This document shows, piece by piece, positions 44,077-55,260 of a stretch of DNA of 64,000 bases. Position 1 is the stretch's first letter, and the number at the start of each line of letters is the position of its first letter. This DNA comes from Caenorhabditis elegans (Eukaryota; Nematoda; Chromadorea; Rhabditida; Rhabditidae), in assembly GCF_000002985.6 (NCBI RefSeq), contig NC_003283.11:4278001-4342000 (forward strand), written 5' to 3'. Both the position numbers and the translations under genes were made by a program. The notes under the pieces are model-generated. The model had not been told where the DNA came from, did not search any database, and worked only from the letters and a program-made list of their open reading frames with translations.

Positions 44077-45030
44077 TTTTAGAAAAAACTTTTCGCAATG
44101 GCAAACAATAATTAATGAAACAAGAATGAGAAAAACAAAAAGTAGTGACAAATTTAATCAATGGTCAGGTATATGGCTACAACTTTCTCATCAATGAAAT
44201 TAATTTGATATCGAAAGGCGCTTTATCGAGAACTGTGACTTTTGTAGCTGTAAGATTATTTTGCGAGTTCAAACAATTATTTTTTCTCTGATTTTTGATC
44301 AGTTTATGAAATCAAAATTACACTTTTTGAGCGGCCCACGGCCGTTTGGCCACCAAGTTGCCAAAAATTCCAAAACATTTTTTATATCTGTAATTTTTGA
44401 CCTGCCCATGTATTTTTGCTGCAAAATGTTTATTTTCAGGCTCAAAGGTGTGAAGTTTTACTCTTGCCAAAAAAAGTCTGTGAATTTTTTGTTATACTTT
44501 AAATCGAATATAGCTGTAAAAAAAATTTATATAATTTTTATGAATTTTCAAATAATATTTTTCATTTTTTCAACTAAAATATTAGAAATGGAAATTATTT
44601 TTCTGTCATTTTTAATAGATTTTCGCCTTTTCTGTTTTATAATTTGAAACATACTTTTTCCAATTTTTCAGCCTCTTTTTTAATAATCTGCAAGAAATTT
44701 GTTTTAAAATTGGCTTAAAAGTCAATAATCTTACATTGTTGCGAATTTGTTTTTGCGGAGAAATATCTGAAAACTAAACAAACAATTTTTCAAATTACAA
44801 CACAAAAAAACCAATCAATATAACCCAAAAACTCAAAAATGTCAAAACCAAAAAAAAATTAGAAAAACATATATTACTGTTTTCCGGCTGTGTTCTGTCA
44901 TATAGACGCTCTCAATCTTTTTATTTGGAAGAAAAACAATGAAACTCCAAACTTTAAAACTGAAAAAAAATATTATGCATTTTTTAAATTTATTTTCGAA
45001 ACAAAAATTTCACAAAAAAAAAATTTGAGA
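44077..45030. other. Intergenic, no gene seen
   Basis: Very AT-rich, homopolymer-rich spacer. A 128-codon plus-strand frame at 44261-44647 and a 99-codon frame at 44890-45189 are rich in F, I and K only and overlap no recognisable feature. Confidence 0.6.
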
Positions 45031-47448
45031 TCAGTAATAACCCGAATCTTCGAACATTTCCGGATGGGAGAATTCTATTTTCAAAACATTGAAAACTCGT
45101 CCAAGCTCCATTTTTGGTCGGCTCTCCCAGATGCCTTTCTGATTTTTTTTCTTTTTCTTAATTTCATTTTTATTTTCTCACAAACCTGAATAGCTTGGTT
45201 GATTTTCAGCAGCTGCGTCAAGCGAAGAAAATATCTCGAGTTGTTCATTTCATTCACATAGTAGTCATGCAAGTCGTTTGCTAAACTGTCTAGAAATTGC
45301 TCGGTGACTTTCATTATATCTCCTTGGTTTCGTTTTCCAGCGTGTTCAAAGCATATTTGAGCAAACAAATAGGTTATTTCCAGTTCAGATGGGTTAAGTT
45401 TTCGTAGAGTTCCAAGAATATCAAACTCTCGGCAATGTTGCACAGATAGGTATCTGAAATATTTTTAATCCTCATAGTGTGCCTACACGCGTGCCTACTG
45501 CCTAGGTCTAGGTTTTACAGAGTTTTTTTTAAACCAGAATATGCTTTTACCACATTTTCAGGGTTTTCTTCCAATGTTCTAATAACAAAAGCTGAATCTT
45601 TTCAGATAGAAAAAATATTAATTTTTGATTCAAAAAGATGGATTTTCAAAAAATAGCACAGTTTGCCCGTTACAAAAAAAAGTTACAAAAAAAATGTGTC
45701 GCACAACTCTGTTAGGCATAGAGGTAGGCAAGTTGGAATCCGTGACTAACTGAATTTGTGCTTAAAATGAATTCATAACAGGAGTGATCTGCATTTTCCA
45801 AATTTGGTAAATCTTTGTATTGGAAAATTACCGGCTTGAGGAGTTTTACAAAAATCTGAAATCCGGCACTTGCCGGAAACCTCTTTGTCGAAAAATTTTA
45901 GGTGGCTTTTTATGGGCAAAAAATACTTATATGTTTTTTTGACACTTTTTCCAACTTTTTGTTCGGGTATTTTTGTGGAATTTCATTACATTTTTGGCTA
46001 ATTCCACAGAAATGTAAAGAATGGGTCAATTTAGCAGTTTAAAATTTGATACTTTAAAAATTATAAAAAATTCATAAATTCAAAAAAAAAAAGTACAATA
46101 CGTACCTCCTCACATGTTCCACAGGATAATCACTCAGCCACGTGGAATCAAATTCTACATTTTCAATGTCCACTAGAGTATTATGAATCACAACGTTTGT
46201 TGGTAAGGTATCAGGATTTGCCTTATGATAATCGACAGTTGCAACATATTTATGAAGTCGGCTCCAAACATTCCATACAGATTGAATTAGTGTTATCTTA
46301 ATCAAAATCCTCTAGGTTTATCTAATACTAATTTATTCAAATGTTACCTGAGTATGTGAGTTTAATTTTTGGAATCCTTCAAAATACATCAGCCACCTGG
46401 TCACTGTGAAAAAATAATATTCCCACATGCTGATAATTGCGTCCTTGCTAGCATATTTACTCGAGCTTATATTATTCATATCAACCTTGATGTACTTAAA
46501 TCCTTCTGTTAGATTTTCAAGTTGATTCTTCCCGGAAGCAGGTGTTTCATATCCTTGATTTATGATTCTTCCGGCTTCTTCCAAAAGATAGCGTACGTCA
46601 ATGAGCATTTTCGCATTTGGAGCTTCCGTATCACAAAACAGAAATAATTCAGGACGTCCCACAAATGATGCAAGAGACCGCGGCGGAGGGAGTTGGAATT
46701 GACCAGTTGCGCGGAAACTATCTCGATTGTACTGGAACTCTGAAACAAAAATAACTTATGGTTAGAAAGAACTTGAGCAGGCGTTTTTCAGGAAAACATA
46801 TTTTTCTTTCAATTAACTTTGACATTTGTCGAAATTCATGATCTTTTAGATAATGTTTTTTTAATATTTTTTTTAAAAACAATTCAATGCTGCTAAAATG
46901 TCCAAAAACGTATAAAAAAAATATTACTTACACATTTCACTATTTAACAATTTATTTTTTCACAAATTTATTTTCTAAATATGTATATTAGTTTTTTTTT
47001 TTTTAACTTTCCGGGGTCTACAATGATCTGAATATTTTGAAAACTTTTTTACTGAAAACTAAGTAAATTTTGAAACGTGTTTTTTACAGTTTTTGAGTAA
47101 TTTCAAGTATAATTAGACAAGATCCAACTTTGAATAGAATTACTCAATTGGCTGCTAAAGCTTTTTCACTCACTTGTCGTGTCCATTCCCATCTCTCGAC
47201 ACTTTTTCAAACGGCACCGTTTGCAAAAATTTCTGGAACATCCTCCTTTCTGGCATTTCAATTGAGACCACTTTGAGAATGCAGCTCTTCTGAAATCTTT
47301 TGTATTAGCTCACTGTGTCACCGAGCAAAAACTACCTGAAAAATGAAGCACACGCTCGGCAAGTGAGCACTCCAAAATGATTCCCGTGCGCTTTCTGATT
47401 GCATATTCTACAGGAAAATGGGGAAGTTGAGGTCGAAACGAGATCCAT
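45031..47448 (-). CDS. Nuclear hormone receptor (nematode supplementary NHR type)
   Basis: Ligand-regulated zinc-finger transcription factor, nuclear. Six exons, 47448-47336, 47289-47174, 46739-46348, 46296-46106, 45453-45186 and 45138-45031, give 395 aa in consistent phase. Residues about 14-75 form the DNA-binding domain. The first finger is regular (CRIC...13...CRAC) with P-box [10 protein letters not shown]. The second, [14 protein letters not shown], has only four residues between its second and third Cys instead of about nine, followed by a normal [10 protein letters not shown]. The rest is the helical ligand-binding domain, ending MFEDSGYY, with an aromatic-acidic end resembling AF-2. 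Target genes and ligand are unknown. Confidence 0.87.
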
Positions 47449-49104
47449 TTTTTATTATATGTATTGGAAATTTTAAAACATAGAACAAAGTGAGAATCAA
47501 TTTATTTGTATAAGGGAGTAGTGAAGGAGTGAGAATGTTGACAAAAAGACGCAGACAGTGAAAGTCAAGAGAATGAGTGGCTTACACCTTGATGAGGGGG
47601 AGAATTTTAAAATTGTCTGAAAATCTAATGCATTTACATACGCATGGTGTGAAGAACAGAATAATGCAGATTTGATTTATTTATGATTTAAGGTTTTTAC
47701 TAAAACACCAGCTGTGTCTATAATCTGTGATTCTTAGTGTTTCTAAGCGGGAATTGAAACCTGTAAATTTGTTTCTGATTATTGCACATTTTAAGATCTA
47801 TGGTTTATTTTTCAAAACGGAACCGAATTGCAAATTGTCAAAATTTTGAAAAATGTGAGCTTTTGATGAAATATAAAGCAGTGGCGCATGTTTCGGCCCC
47901 TATATCGAACAGGGTTGCGCGGCAAACGCCGAAATTGCCGATTGCCGGACATTTTTGGCAATTTTCAAACCTAAATATATATCGGAAATAAAAAAATTAA
48001 AAAATTTTCACCTTGTTTTTTTTAGTAATCGGTCAGTAATTTTCTAAAAGAAAACGATCAATCCTAAAAAGATTAAACCATTTTGAGCTTAAAAAAGAAA
48101 ATTGTTTAGTGAAATGCATGTTTAAGCTCCTAAAACTACAAAAAAGTATCGAATTTATATTTCCGGCAATTCCGGCGATTGCCGGTTTTCAAAATTTCCG
48201 GCAATCGGCAATTTTGGCAATTGTCGAAATTGCCGATATTGTCGAAAATTCGATTGCCGCGCACCCCCGATGTCGAATGAATGTGCCGATGGGCAAATTG
48301 ATATTCGAGGCAGTTTTTGAGCAACTTTTCGGAGCATATTTCTATTTAAACTTTGAAAACAAATCTATTTAACAAGAATGACCGGAAAAAAGGGCCGCTC
48401 ATCTCTGGCCCACAAGATGTATTGTGTTATTGCAAAGTGTTTTGCTTACTGTATTAGTTTCCAAACTTGAATCTTTTGAATAATTATAAAAATTACTAAA
48501 AATCGTATTCGAGTTATAGCTCAGCTCACTCAAAAAAACGATAGTTTTCTAATTAAAGGTGAAGTAGCACCAGTGGGGAAAGTGTGAAAAACTACTCCTA
48601 TAATGCCAAAATAACCGACTAACATAATTAAACTTTTCAAAAAAATTATTTTTTTTTTAATTTACTGTCGAAAAGTGGCAATTACTCAGTTTTTGCCACT
48701 CATAATTTTGAAAGTCGACCAGAAAAAAAATTTCTACATTTTTTATATTGTAATTTTGTTTAAAATATTCGTATAAAAACATTGTAGGCATATTGCGGCT
48801 TTGAATCAGATTTTGAGAAAATTCTAAAAACTTTTAAATTAAAGTAAAATTATTCTCAGAAAGAAAAAAATATGTTTCTATACTTTTGTATAACCTTCAC
48901 TGAAAATTCAAAAAGCAAAAAAAAAGTTTTGGCCAATGCTTTTATGTCTGCGCCTCTGTATTTTGTCCATACAACGTGGATGAAATCACACAGGCTACAC
49001 GTGTAGTCTGGTCAACACATTCACACAATTTGTCTCTCCATCTGAGATCAGAAAATCATGTGTAAGAACAACAGGAGCTATCTACACTCTAGCCAGGACT
49101 CGTA
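47449..49104. other. Intergenic region with a palindromic repeat; no gene seen
   Basis: Spacer between the nuclear receptor and the divergently transcribed dehydrogenase. It contains the palindromic repeat at 47913-48266 and a fragment related to the foldback repeat of glrx-3 at about 48556-48640 (GTGAAGTAGCACCAGTGGGG). The rest is AT-rich. Confidence 0.6.
47913..48266. repeat. Palindromic CGGCAAT/ATTGCCG repeat (second copy)
   Basis: Begins GGTTGCGCGGCAAACG and ends CGATTGCCGCGCACCC. The internal structure and the TTTATATTTCCGGCAATTC segment match the copy at 40716-40965, but it is about 100 bp longer. Confidence 0.7.
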
Positions 49105-49111
49105 TATAATG
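49105..49111 (+). promoter_or_regulatory. TATA box of the alcohol dehydrogenase gene
   Basis: TATATAA lies 35 bp upstream of the ATG at 49146. Transcription starting about 25-30 bp downstream would leave only a very short leader, and no TTTCAG trans-splice acceptor separates the two. This suggests a conventional, strongly regulated promoter. Confidence 0.5.
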
Positions 49112-49145
49112 CCGACAAACATTTCATCCGAGTATCTTCTCAACA

Positions 49146-50736
49146 ATGGTTTCATCTGATGTTCCAAAGACTCAACGCGCTCTTATTTTTGAATCATACG
49201 GAGGTCCACTTGAAATCAAGCAACTTCCGATTCCTCAACCCAATGAGGATGAACTTTTGGTGAAAATGGAATATTCTGGAATATGCCATTCGGATGTTCA
49301 TACGTGGCTAGGTGACTTTCATTATGTTTCCAAATGTCCAATGATTGGTGGGCATGAAGGCGCCGGCAGTGTGATCAGCGTTGGATCGAAAGTAAAAAAT
49401 TGGCAAATCGGAGATAAAGTTGGGATTAAGGTAAGCCAAACTCTTAACTCCTCAAGCTTGAACTTTAATATTTTTCAGTTGGTCCAAGGAAACTGCCTTA
49501 ACTGTGAGTATTGCCAAACTGGACATGAACCACTTTGCCCTCATGTCTGGAACATTGGAGTTCAAAAATATGGAACCTTCCAAGAGTACGCTACTATTCG
49601 TGACGTTGATGCTATCAAAATCCCAAAGAGTATGAATATGGCCGCCGCTGCTCCCGTGCTTTGTGGTGGTGTAACTGCGTATAAAGCCCTAAAGGAGTCT
49701 GAAGTGAAGTCTGGACAAATTGTTGCAGTCACTGGAGCTGGTGGTGGGCTGGGATCTTTTGCAATTCAATACGCAAGAGCTATGGGAATGCGAGTTGTTG
49801 CGATAGATCATCCAAGTAAAGAGGCTCACTGTAAGAGTCTTGGAGCAGAATGGTTTGTTGATGCATTTGGAACTGAGGATATTGTGGCACACATTCGAGA
49901 AATTACTGATGGTGGAGCACATGGTGTTGTCAATTTTGCAGCTGCTAAGGTGCCCATGGAGAAGGCTCTAGAGTACGTTAGAAAACGAGGAACTGTGGTG
50001 TTTGTAGGACTTGCGAAAGACTCAAAGGTAAGCATTATCTGATTGTGAGATAGTTGTTTTTTAAACTGAATAGTTTTTTCTGTAGTTTAATATTCGACTT
50101 CTAGATCACAAAAGAGGAATCTAATGCTAGTCGAAATCTATTTAGATTAAATAATAAGTTTTTGGTCTTAATCCATCAGTACCTCGTATACGTCACATCT
50201 TTTAAGTTCTAAGTCAAGAAGTTTCTTTAAAGTTGATTCATAGAACGATGTGTAAAACTCATGAAACTCAATATTTTTCAATAACTCCAAGTAAATGCAA
50301 ATTTTCCCTACAAGATGTACCAGCCGCACAAATATCATTTTTTAACAAAAAAAACACCTAGTTATTTTTACATTTTTGTAATGCATTTCCGACGTCAAAC
50401 TACCAAAAACACGTGTAGCAAACACTTTATACCTTCAATAATATATCAGTAATGTCTGTAAAAATACGGTAGAATTATTTCAGCTAATTGTGCACATAAA
50501 ACTTTTACTATTTTTAGATTCTCGTCGACACAATCCCCCTGATTTTCAACGCTGTAAAAATCAAAGGATCAATTGTTGGATCCCGATTGGATGTCAATGA
50601 GGCTATGGATTTTGTGGCTCGTGGAGCCGTCAATGTCCCATTAGAGTTGGTGAAGCTGGAAGACGTCGCCGAAGTCTACACAAAAATGCACGATGGAAAG
50701 ATAAATTCTCGGGTTGTTGTGGATTTCTCTTTGTAA
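49146..50736 (+). CDS. Zinc-dependent alcohol (sorbitol-type) dehydrogenase
   Basis: Medium-chain dehydrogenase of 350 aa, the family's usual length, from exons 49146-49430, 49479-50027 and 50518-50736. It oxidises alcohols with NAD+ in the cytosol. Catalytic zinc ligands are visible in GICHSDVHTW and GGHEGAG. The structural-zinc lobe CLNCEYCQTGHEPLC has all four cysteines. The Rossmann motif is VTGAGGGLGSFAIQYA, followed by VVAID, with Asp selecting NAD+. The C-terminal exon holds IKGSIVGSRLDVNEAMDF. It resembles the sodh-1/sodh-2 group, and from memory may be the gene called D2063.1. A TATA box lies close upstream. Intron 2 is 490 bp and otherwise empty. Confidence 0.93.
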
Positions 50737-51038
50737 ATATGTATATTTTTCAGCAATTATTGTCGGTTTTTTTAAACCCCATAATTTTTTTATCGGTGAT
50801 ATTATTCCAAGTTAAACATCATATGCCCCATTTGTAATTTTTTCTGAATTTCCAGAATGTTGTTAAACAGGAAACTTTTTTGGGGGATTTTGTAAATTTT
50901 TGTAAGTTCTTCACTCTTTTTGTAAGTTCTTCACTCTTCCCAGAAAAAAGTAATTCTCATTAAAAAGTAATTCAAAAATTTTGTATTTTTATGTGCATGT
51001 ATTGATAAAATTATGAAGCACCAATAGGCGATATAGCT
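50737..51038. other. Convergent intergenic spacer, no gene seen
   Basis: AT-rich sequence between the converging dehydrogenase and acyltransferase genes. A direct repeat, TTTTTGTAAGTTCTTCACTC, occurs twice around 50895-50940. Confidence 0.6.
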
Positions 51039-54000
51039 TCATTTCAAACTTTTTGCAATGGCTGAATAAATTGGTCGTACAAGTTCGATGCCATGAGCAG
51101 ATAGGTGATAAAGTGTGGTGAAATATGAAAAACCACGTGAATCAACGTACTGATACATGTTTGTGATCTTATTAAAAAACAATGGTAGATAATCGATCAG
51201 TTCACATTTCCGACCGCATTCCTTCACTAGAGCCGCGTGCCGCAGTCGTCCGTTTTTGTAGTTGTCAGATGGCAGGAGGGATTTCTGGAAAAGTGGGTAA
51301 ATTTTGTAAGAACAATTATGGCGGGAACATCGAGTTTCATGAGACAAATTTTGCATGGAAATTAAAACTTCCTGAGAAAAATTTTACCGGGAGGTTCAAT
51401 ATCTGTGAGAAAAATTCTAGCGGAAAAATCAAATTTTGTTTAAAAAAAAGTTAGGCGTGAAATTCGAACTTTCGGAATTAATTCCTGGAAATTTCCGAAA
51501 AGTTCGACAAACTTGTTAAAAATTGGTGAAACTTATGAAGGATTCAAGGAATATGGAATATCGAAAAAGTACAAGAAATTTCTGAAAAAAATAGGAAAGT
51601 TTTGGAACAGGTGGAATCGTTTCAGGAACTTTTTAAAAAATTTGTTTCAAAAAAATACTTCATCATGTCGTAATTAAAATGAAGATCCCCTAGAGGTTCC
51701 TTCAACTGACACTAATCTCCTGAATCGATTTCCCATTTCTCAAGTCCTCTGCAATTTTTGGAATGTAAGGAGCGTTGACAAGTGGCATTGAGTCGAGGAT
51801 GTACAGCTTCTTTTTGATATTTGGAAGAAGCTCATTAAGCTGACTTTTCATTTGACAGAAAATTCGGTCATTCTTCAAATCTGGATCGGTTTTGTTCTCA
51901 AATGCATCAGCTATTGAGAAGTATCTGTGAAATTAGAAACAATACGTTTTTTCTGATTGTGAATTGATTAATTACCTAGTAAACATAAATGCATAATCCG
52001 GTTTTGCACTTTCTATGAATTCCACAAACTGCGTAAGCTTATCCATGCAATTTTTGTCATCTTGACGAGCTGCCAAAGGTTCACAGCCTAGAATTATGTA
52101 TCATCATATAAAATCAGAGATCAACTGAAGATTTTTTTAAATTAAAATTGGATGACCTACTCACAGCGCGGTTTTCATTACGTGGGCGTGAAATAAACGG
52201 AGTCCATTTTAAGACCATTTTCGTAAGCTTTCAAAAAAAATCAGTGGCCGAGTTTTTGTGTTTTCTAGGCCACGTAGAAAAACCCGTTTTGTGTACCGGG
52301 CTGGGTTTTCTGTATAGCATAACTTACCCTTTTCCGAGTACATTGTCACATTGTAGACTTGGCTTTCGAACTCTTGAATGAACATTTTGTGATGATTGTG
52401 AGTGTAACTGTTGCCAAATATTGCTATCTTGAATTTGGACCCGGGTAGCTGAAAAACGGGAAATATTGAGTTTTTGAAGTTTTTGATAAGTTAAGTTTGT
52501 GATTAGATTGTATCTAATATATGAATATTAATTTGAATGAAGGTAACTGTAGTCCGCGTGAACAAGCACTAACTTCAAAATCACACCATCGCTTGTGCGT
52601 GGGCGTCCTCTGAACACACCCTGGCTCCACCATGCTCCTCAAATCCATCTGATTCCAATATTTGTTCATTTGATCAACATCTTCTGAAACAATTTATTAT
52701 AGGAAATTTTTAAGGGCTAGTTGGCATAGAAAACTGAAAATTTAGGCCATCCTACCTATGGTCATATTGTTGCTGTTAATCCCGTCAAGTCGGGGATATT
52801 CGATGTCCGGCTCTGGAAATAGCCACTGCTTATTGATAAGCATCCCGCTGAGCATAAAAAACGCTATGATGAGTACACAAATGTTGAGATTGGCGAGTTG
52901 CAGGTACCATTTCTCGAAAGTTTCAAAAATAATAATCGCCAGAAGTACTGATATGAAGAGTCCGCCGGTGAAAGCTGAATTTGAAATAATTTACCCGGGA
53001 GGTTACATCATTTATTTTTGGAGCCAAACTATTACGTCACACCTCATTGACGTCACTTCCCGAGCATCTATTGCGCGTCACGTGGAGTCAGAATGTCTTA
53101 TTTCAGTTTGGTCTTCAAAAAAATGCGGGAGTTGAGACGCAGACATCTCATCTGATTTGACATGGTTAAGAGCGCGCTGACGTCAAAATTTTTCTGGTAA
53201 AATATATCCGCCTTTTTTGTAGATCAAACTGTAATGAGACAGCCTGGAACCACGTGGCGCGGAAGTTACCTACCGTAGTAGTTATCGCCATATGTCAATT
53301 TTGAAAACGCATAAATCGGCCAATGAACAAGATATAAAGAATATGAAATGTCCCCGATGTAGGTCAAAAGTCGATTGCTCAAAATTGTATCATCTGCTGA
53401 AATTAGCATCAACGAAGCGGTTAATATAGTGAATAGGAATCTGAAATAAAATTATTCGTATAGGCTGCAGGCAGGCAGGCACGACCTCACCTTACAATAT
53501 TTGTTGGCAATTGGGTTGGGAACGCTATAGTAATGGGCATGGCAAGAAGTATCACATATTTTAAACGGGAGCCCGAAAATGTCTCGGAATTGTTGGAGAG
53601 CATAAAAGTGAGCATTCCGATCAAAAATTGCCAAATCCGAGCGAACATACTGTTGAAGGCCTCGTCGGCAGGCAATATTGAATAGAAGGCGGCGGAGGTG
53701 AGGGCTGAATTTTTAATTTGGGCAGAACTGACAAACTTGGGCAGTTTGGGAAAGTCTTGTGCAACACTTCGGCAAATCTGGCAAGACGTGGTTAAGGCTA
53801 CGCCCAAGTAGCCCAAGTGTGACCTAACTCTCGAGAAACTCTGGTTCAAAATTTTCTGGGCTTCCTAAACCAAGCCTGCCTAAAATTTTGCCTTTCCTAA
53901 AATTTTAGACGTTACTAAAAAGCAGAAAGCTTGCCCAAAATACCGATTTGTTTTTGAAATACTGTTGTAAAAAACTCACCTATCCCAATATAAAATCCAT

Positions 54001-54550
54001 ATTTCCGTGTCTCCGACAACCAATTCCCCACCAGAAAAACTACAGGCACCACAAAATAGAATTGCACCTCAACCGACAGAGACCATGTGTGAGTGAACAA
54101 GTCCACGGCGACTTGAAGCTTCTCATAATAAGCTTCATCTCCGGTGCTCAGACGATTCGAACGGAAAACCAGTGCCCGCGCCGCGGATTCCTGATTCTGG
54201 AGCACGGCTGCCTCGGGGAAGACTGTGCAAAGGGCCAAAAGTGTGAGGGAAATGAAGAGCAGGTAGAGTGGAAGTATCCGCTTGAGACGGCGAGCGTAAA
54301 AATTTGAAATTCTCGTGAATATTGGAAGTTTTTCGGTTTTCGTCAACAACATGCACATTAGGAAACCGGAGAGTACGAAAAATCTGAAAATTTTTCATAG
54401 GGAGAATTTCAAAAAAGAAACCTACTGATCAACGCCAAGGTAGCCATTTGGAAAGTGAGTCGGGTAGAAGTGAAACCCCAAAACCGAGAGAATCGCTATT
54501 CCGCGGATCCCTTGTAGATCCTGACGCTTTGACGGCGGGGAGGATACCAT
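51039..54550 (-). CDS. Membrane O-acyltransferase (OAC family, acyltransferase-3 plus SGNH domain)
   Basis: Ten exons, 54550-54426, 54383-53980, 53704-53491, 53440-53274, 52974-52756, 52683-52574, 52448-52328, 52087-51976, 51924-51711 and 51284-51039, give 643 aa with all phases consistent. The N-terminal two thirds is an acyltransferase-3 domain. It has the R-x10-H motif in GIRGIAILSVLGFHFYP, then GVDQFFVLSGFLM, FYARRLKRILPLY and the TWSLSVEVQFY block, plus several further TMs. The C-terminal third is a lumenal or extracellular SGNH-like domain with the AIFGNSYTHNHH block and a C-terminal LYHLSAHG block. It probably transfers acyl groups to glycans or other acceptors at the cell surface. The acceptor is unknown, and I do not assign a numbered oac name. 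Confidence 0.88.
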
Positions 54551-54613
54551 GATGACTTGCGGGGTTTCAGTTATAACAGCTCACGTCAGATAGCCAACCT
54601 GCAGAGAGCCAAC

Positions 54614-54896
54614 CTGCAAACTGTCGGCCGCAAAAGTTACTGTTAGGGTAATGTAGAAGATAGCTGTCCTAAAATCACTTGAATGATACTGTAGTGGTGT
54701 AAGGGTACAGTAACTATGCATCACCACTATTGTACCAGTAATTTCTCCATATATAATTTTCTACAGTATTCCCGCAGTATCTTTACAGTAACCCTACAGC
54801 AACCCTACAGTAACTATCTCCCGACAGCTTACGGGTTTCGTAGCTATTTTCTACAGTACCCTCACTACAATAACTTTTGCGGCCGACAGTTTGCAG
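54614..54896. mobile_element. MITE-like element with terminal inverted repeats
   Basis: A 283-bp element whose first 26 bases (CTGCAAACTGTCGGCCGC...) are perfectly inverted at its other end (...GCGGCCGACAGTTTGCAG). The interior contains many TACTGTAG/CTACAGTA words in both orientations. It has no coding capacity. No clear target duplication is visible. Confidence 0.8.
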
Positions 54897-55242
54897 TTTT
54901 GCATTTTTTTTAGAAACCCACGAGACGTAGGTTGCTTAAAAAATGCTTAAATTCTTGTCAGTATTTAGAAAATACTCAATGCGGGAAAATCTGAAAAATT
55001 GTACATATGAACCTTTCAAATTTGTGAGAACGCTCTTATAAATCCCCACAATCAGATTTCAATTCGATTTTTTGAAAAAGTATCAAGACATCCGCTTTCT
55101 TTGGATACATTTTGGAAGATCGGGGTCCCGATAAGTTTTAATTTTGAAAAAATGGCTGGACCGAGATATGGATCTCACGTTTATGATGTTCAGTTTTCTA
55201 GCGGGTTGCTTGTGACGTCACGTCTCTTTGCTCCCGACAGAT

Positions 55243-55254
55243 GGGGGGGGGGGG
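55243..55254 (+). other. Twelve-base G tract
   Basis: An uninterrupted run of 12 G residues immediately beside the minisatellite start. Such tracts can form G-quadruplexes and are replication-fragile in C. elegans lacking the dog-1/FANCJ helicase. Confidence 0.85.
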
Positions 55255-55260
55255 TATACG

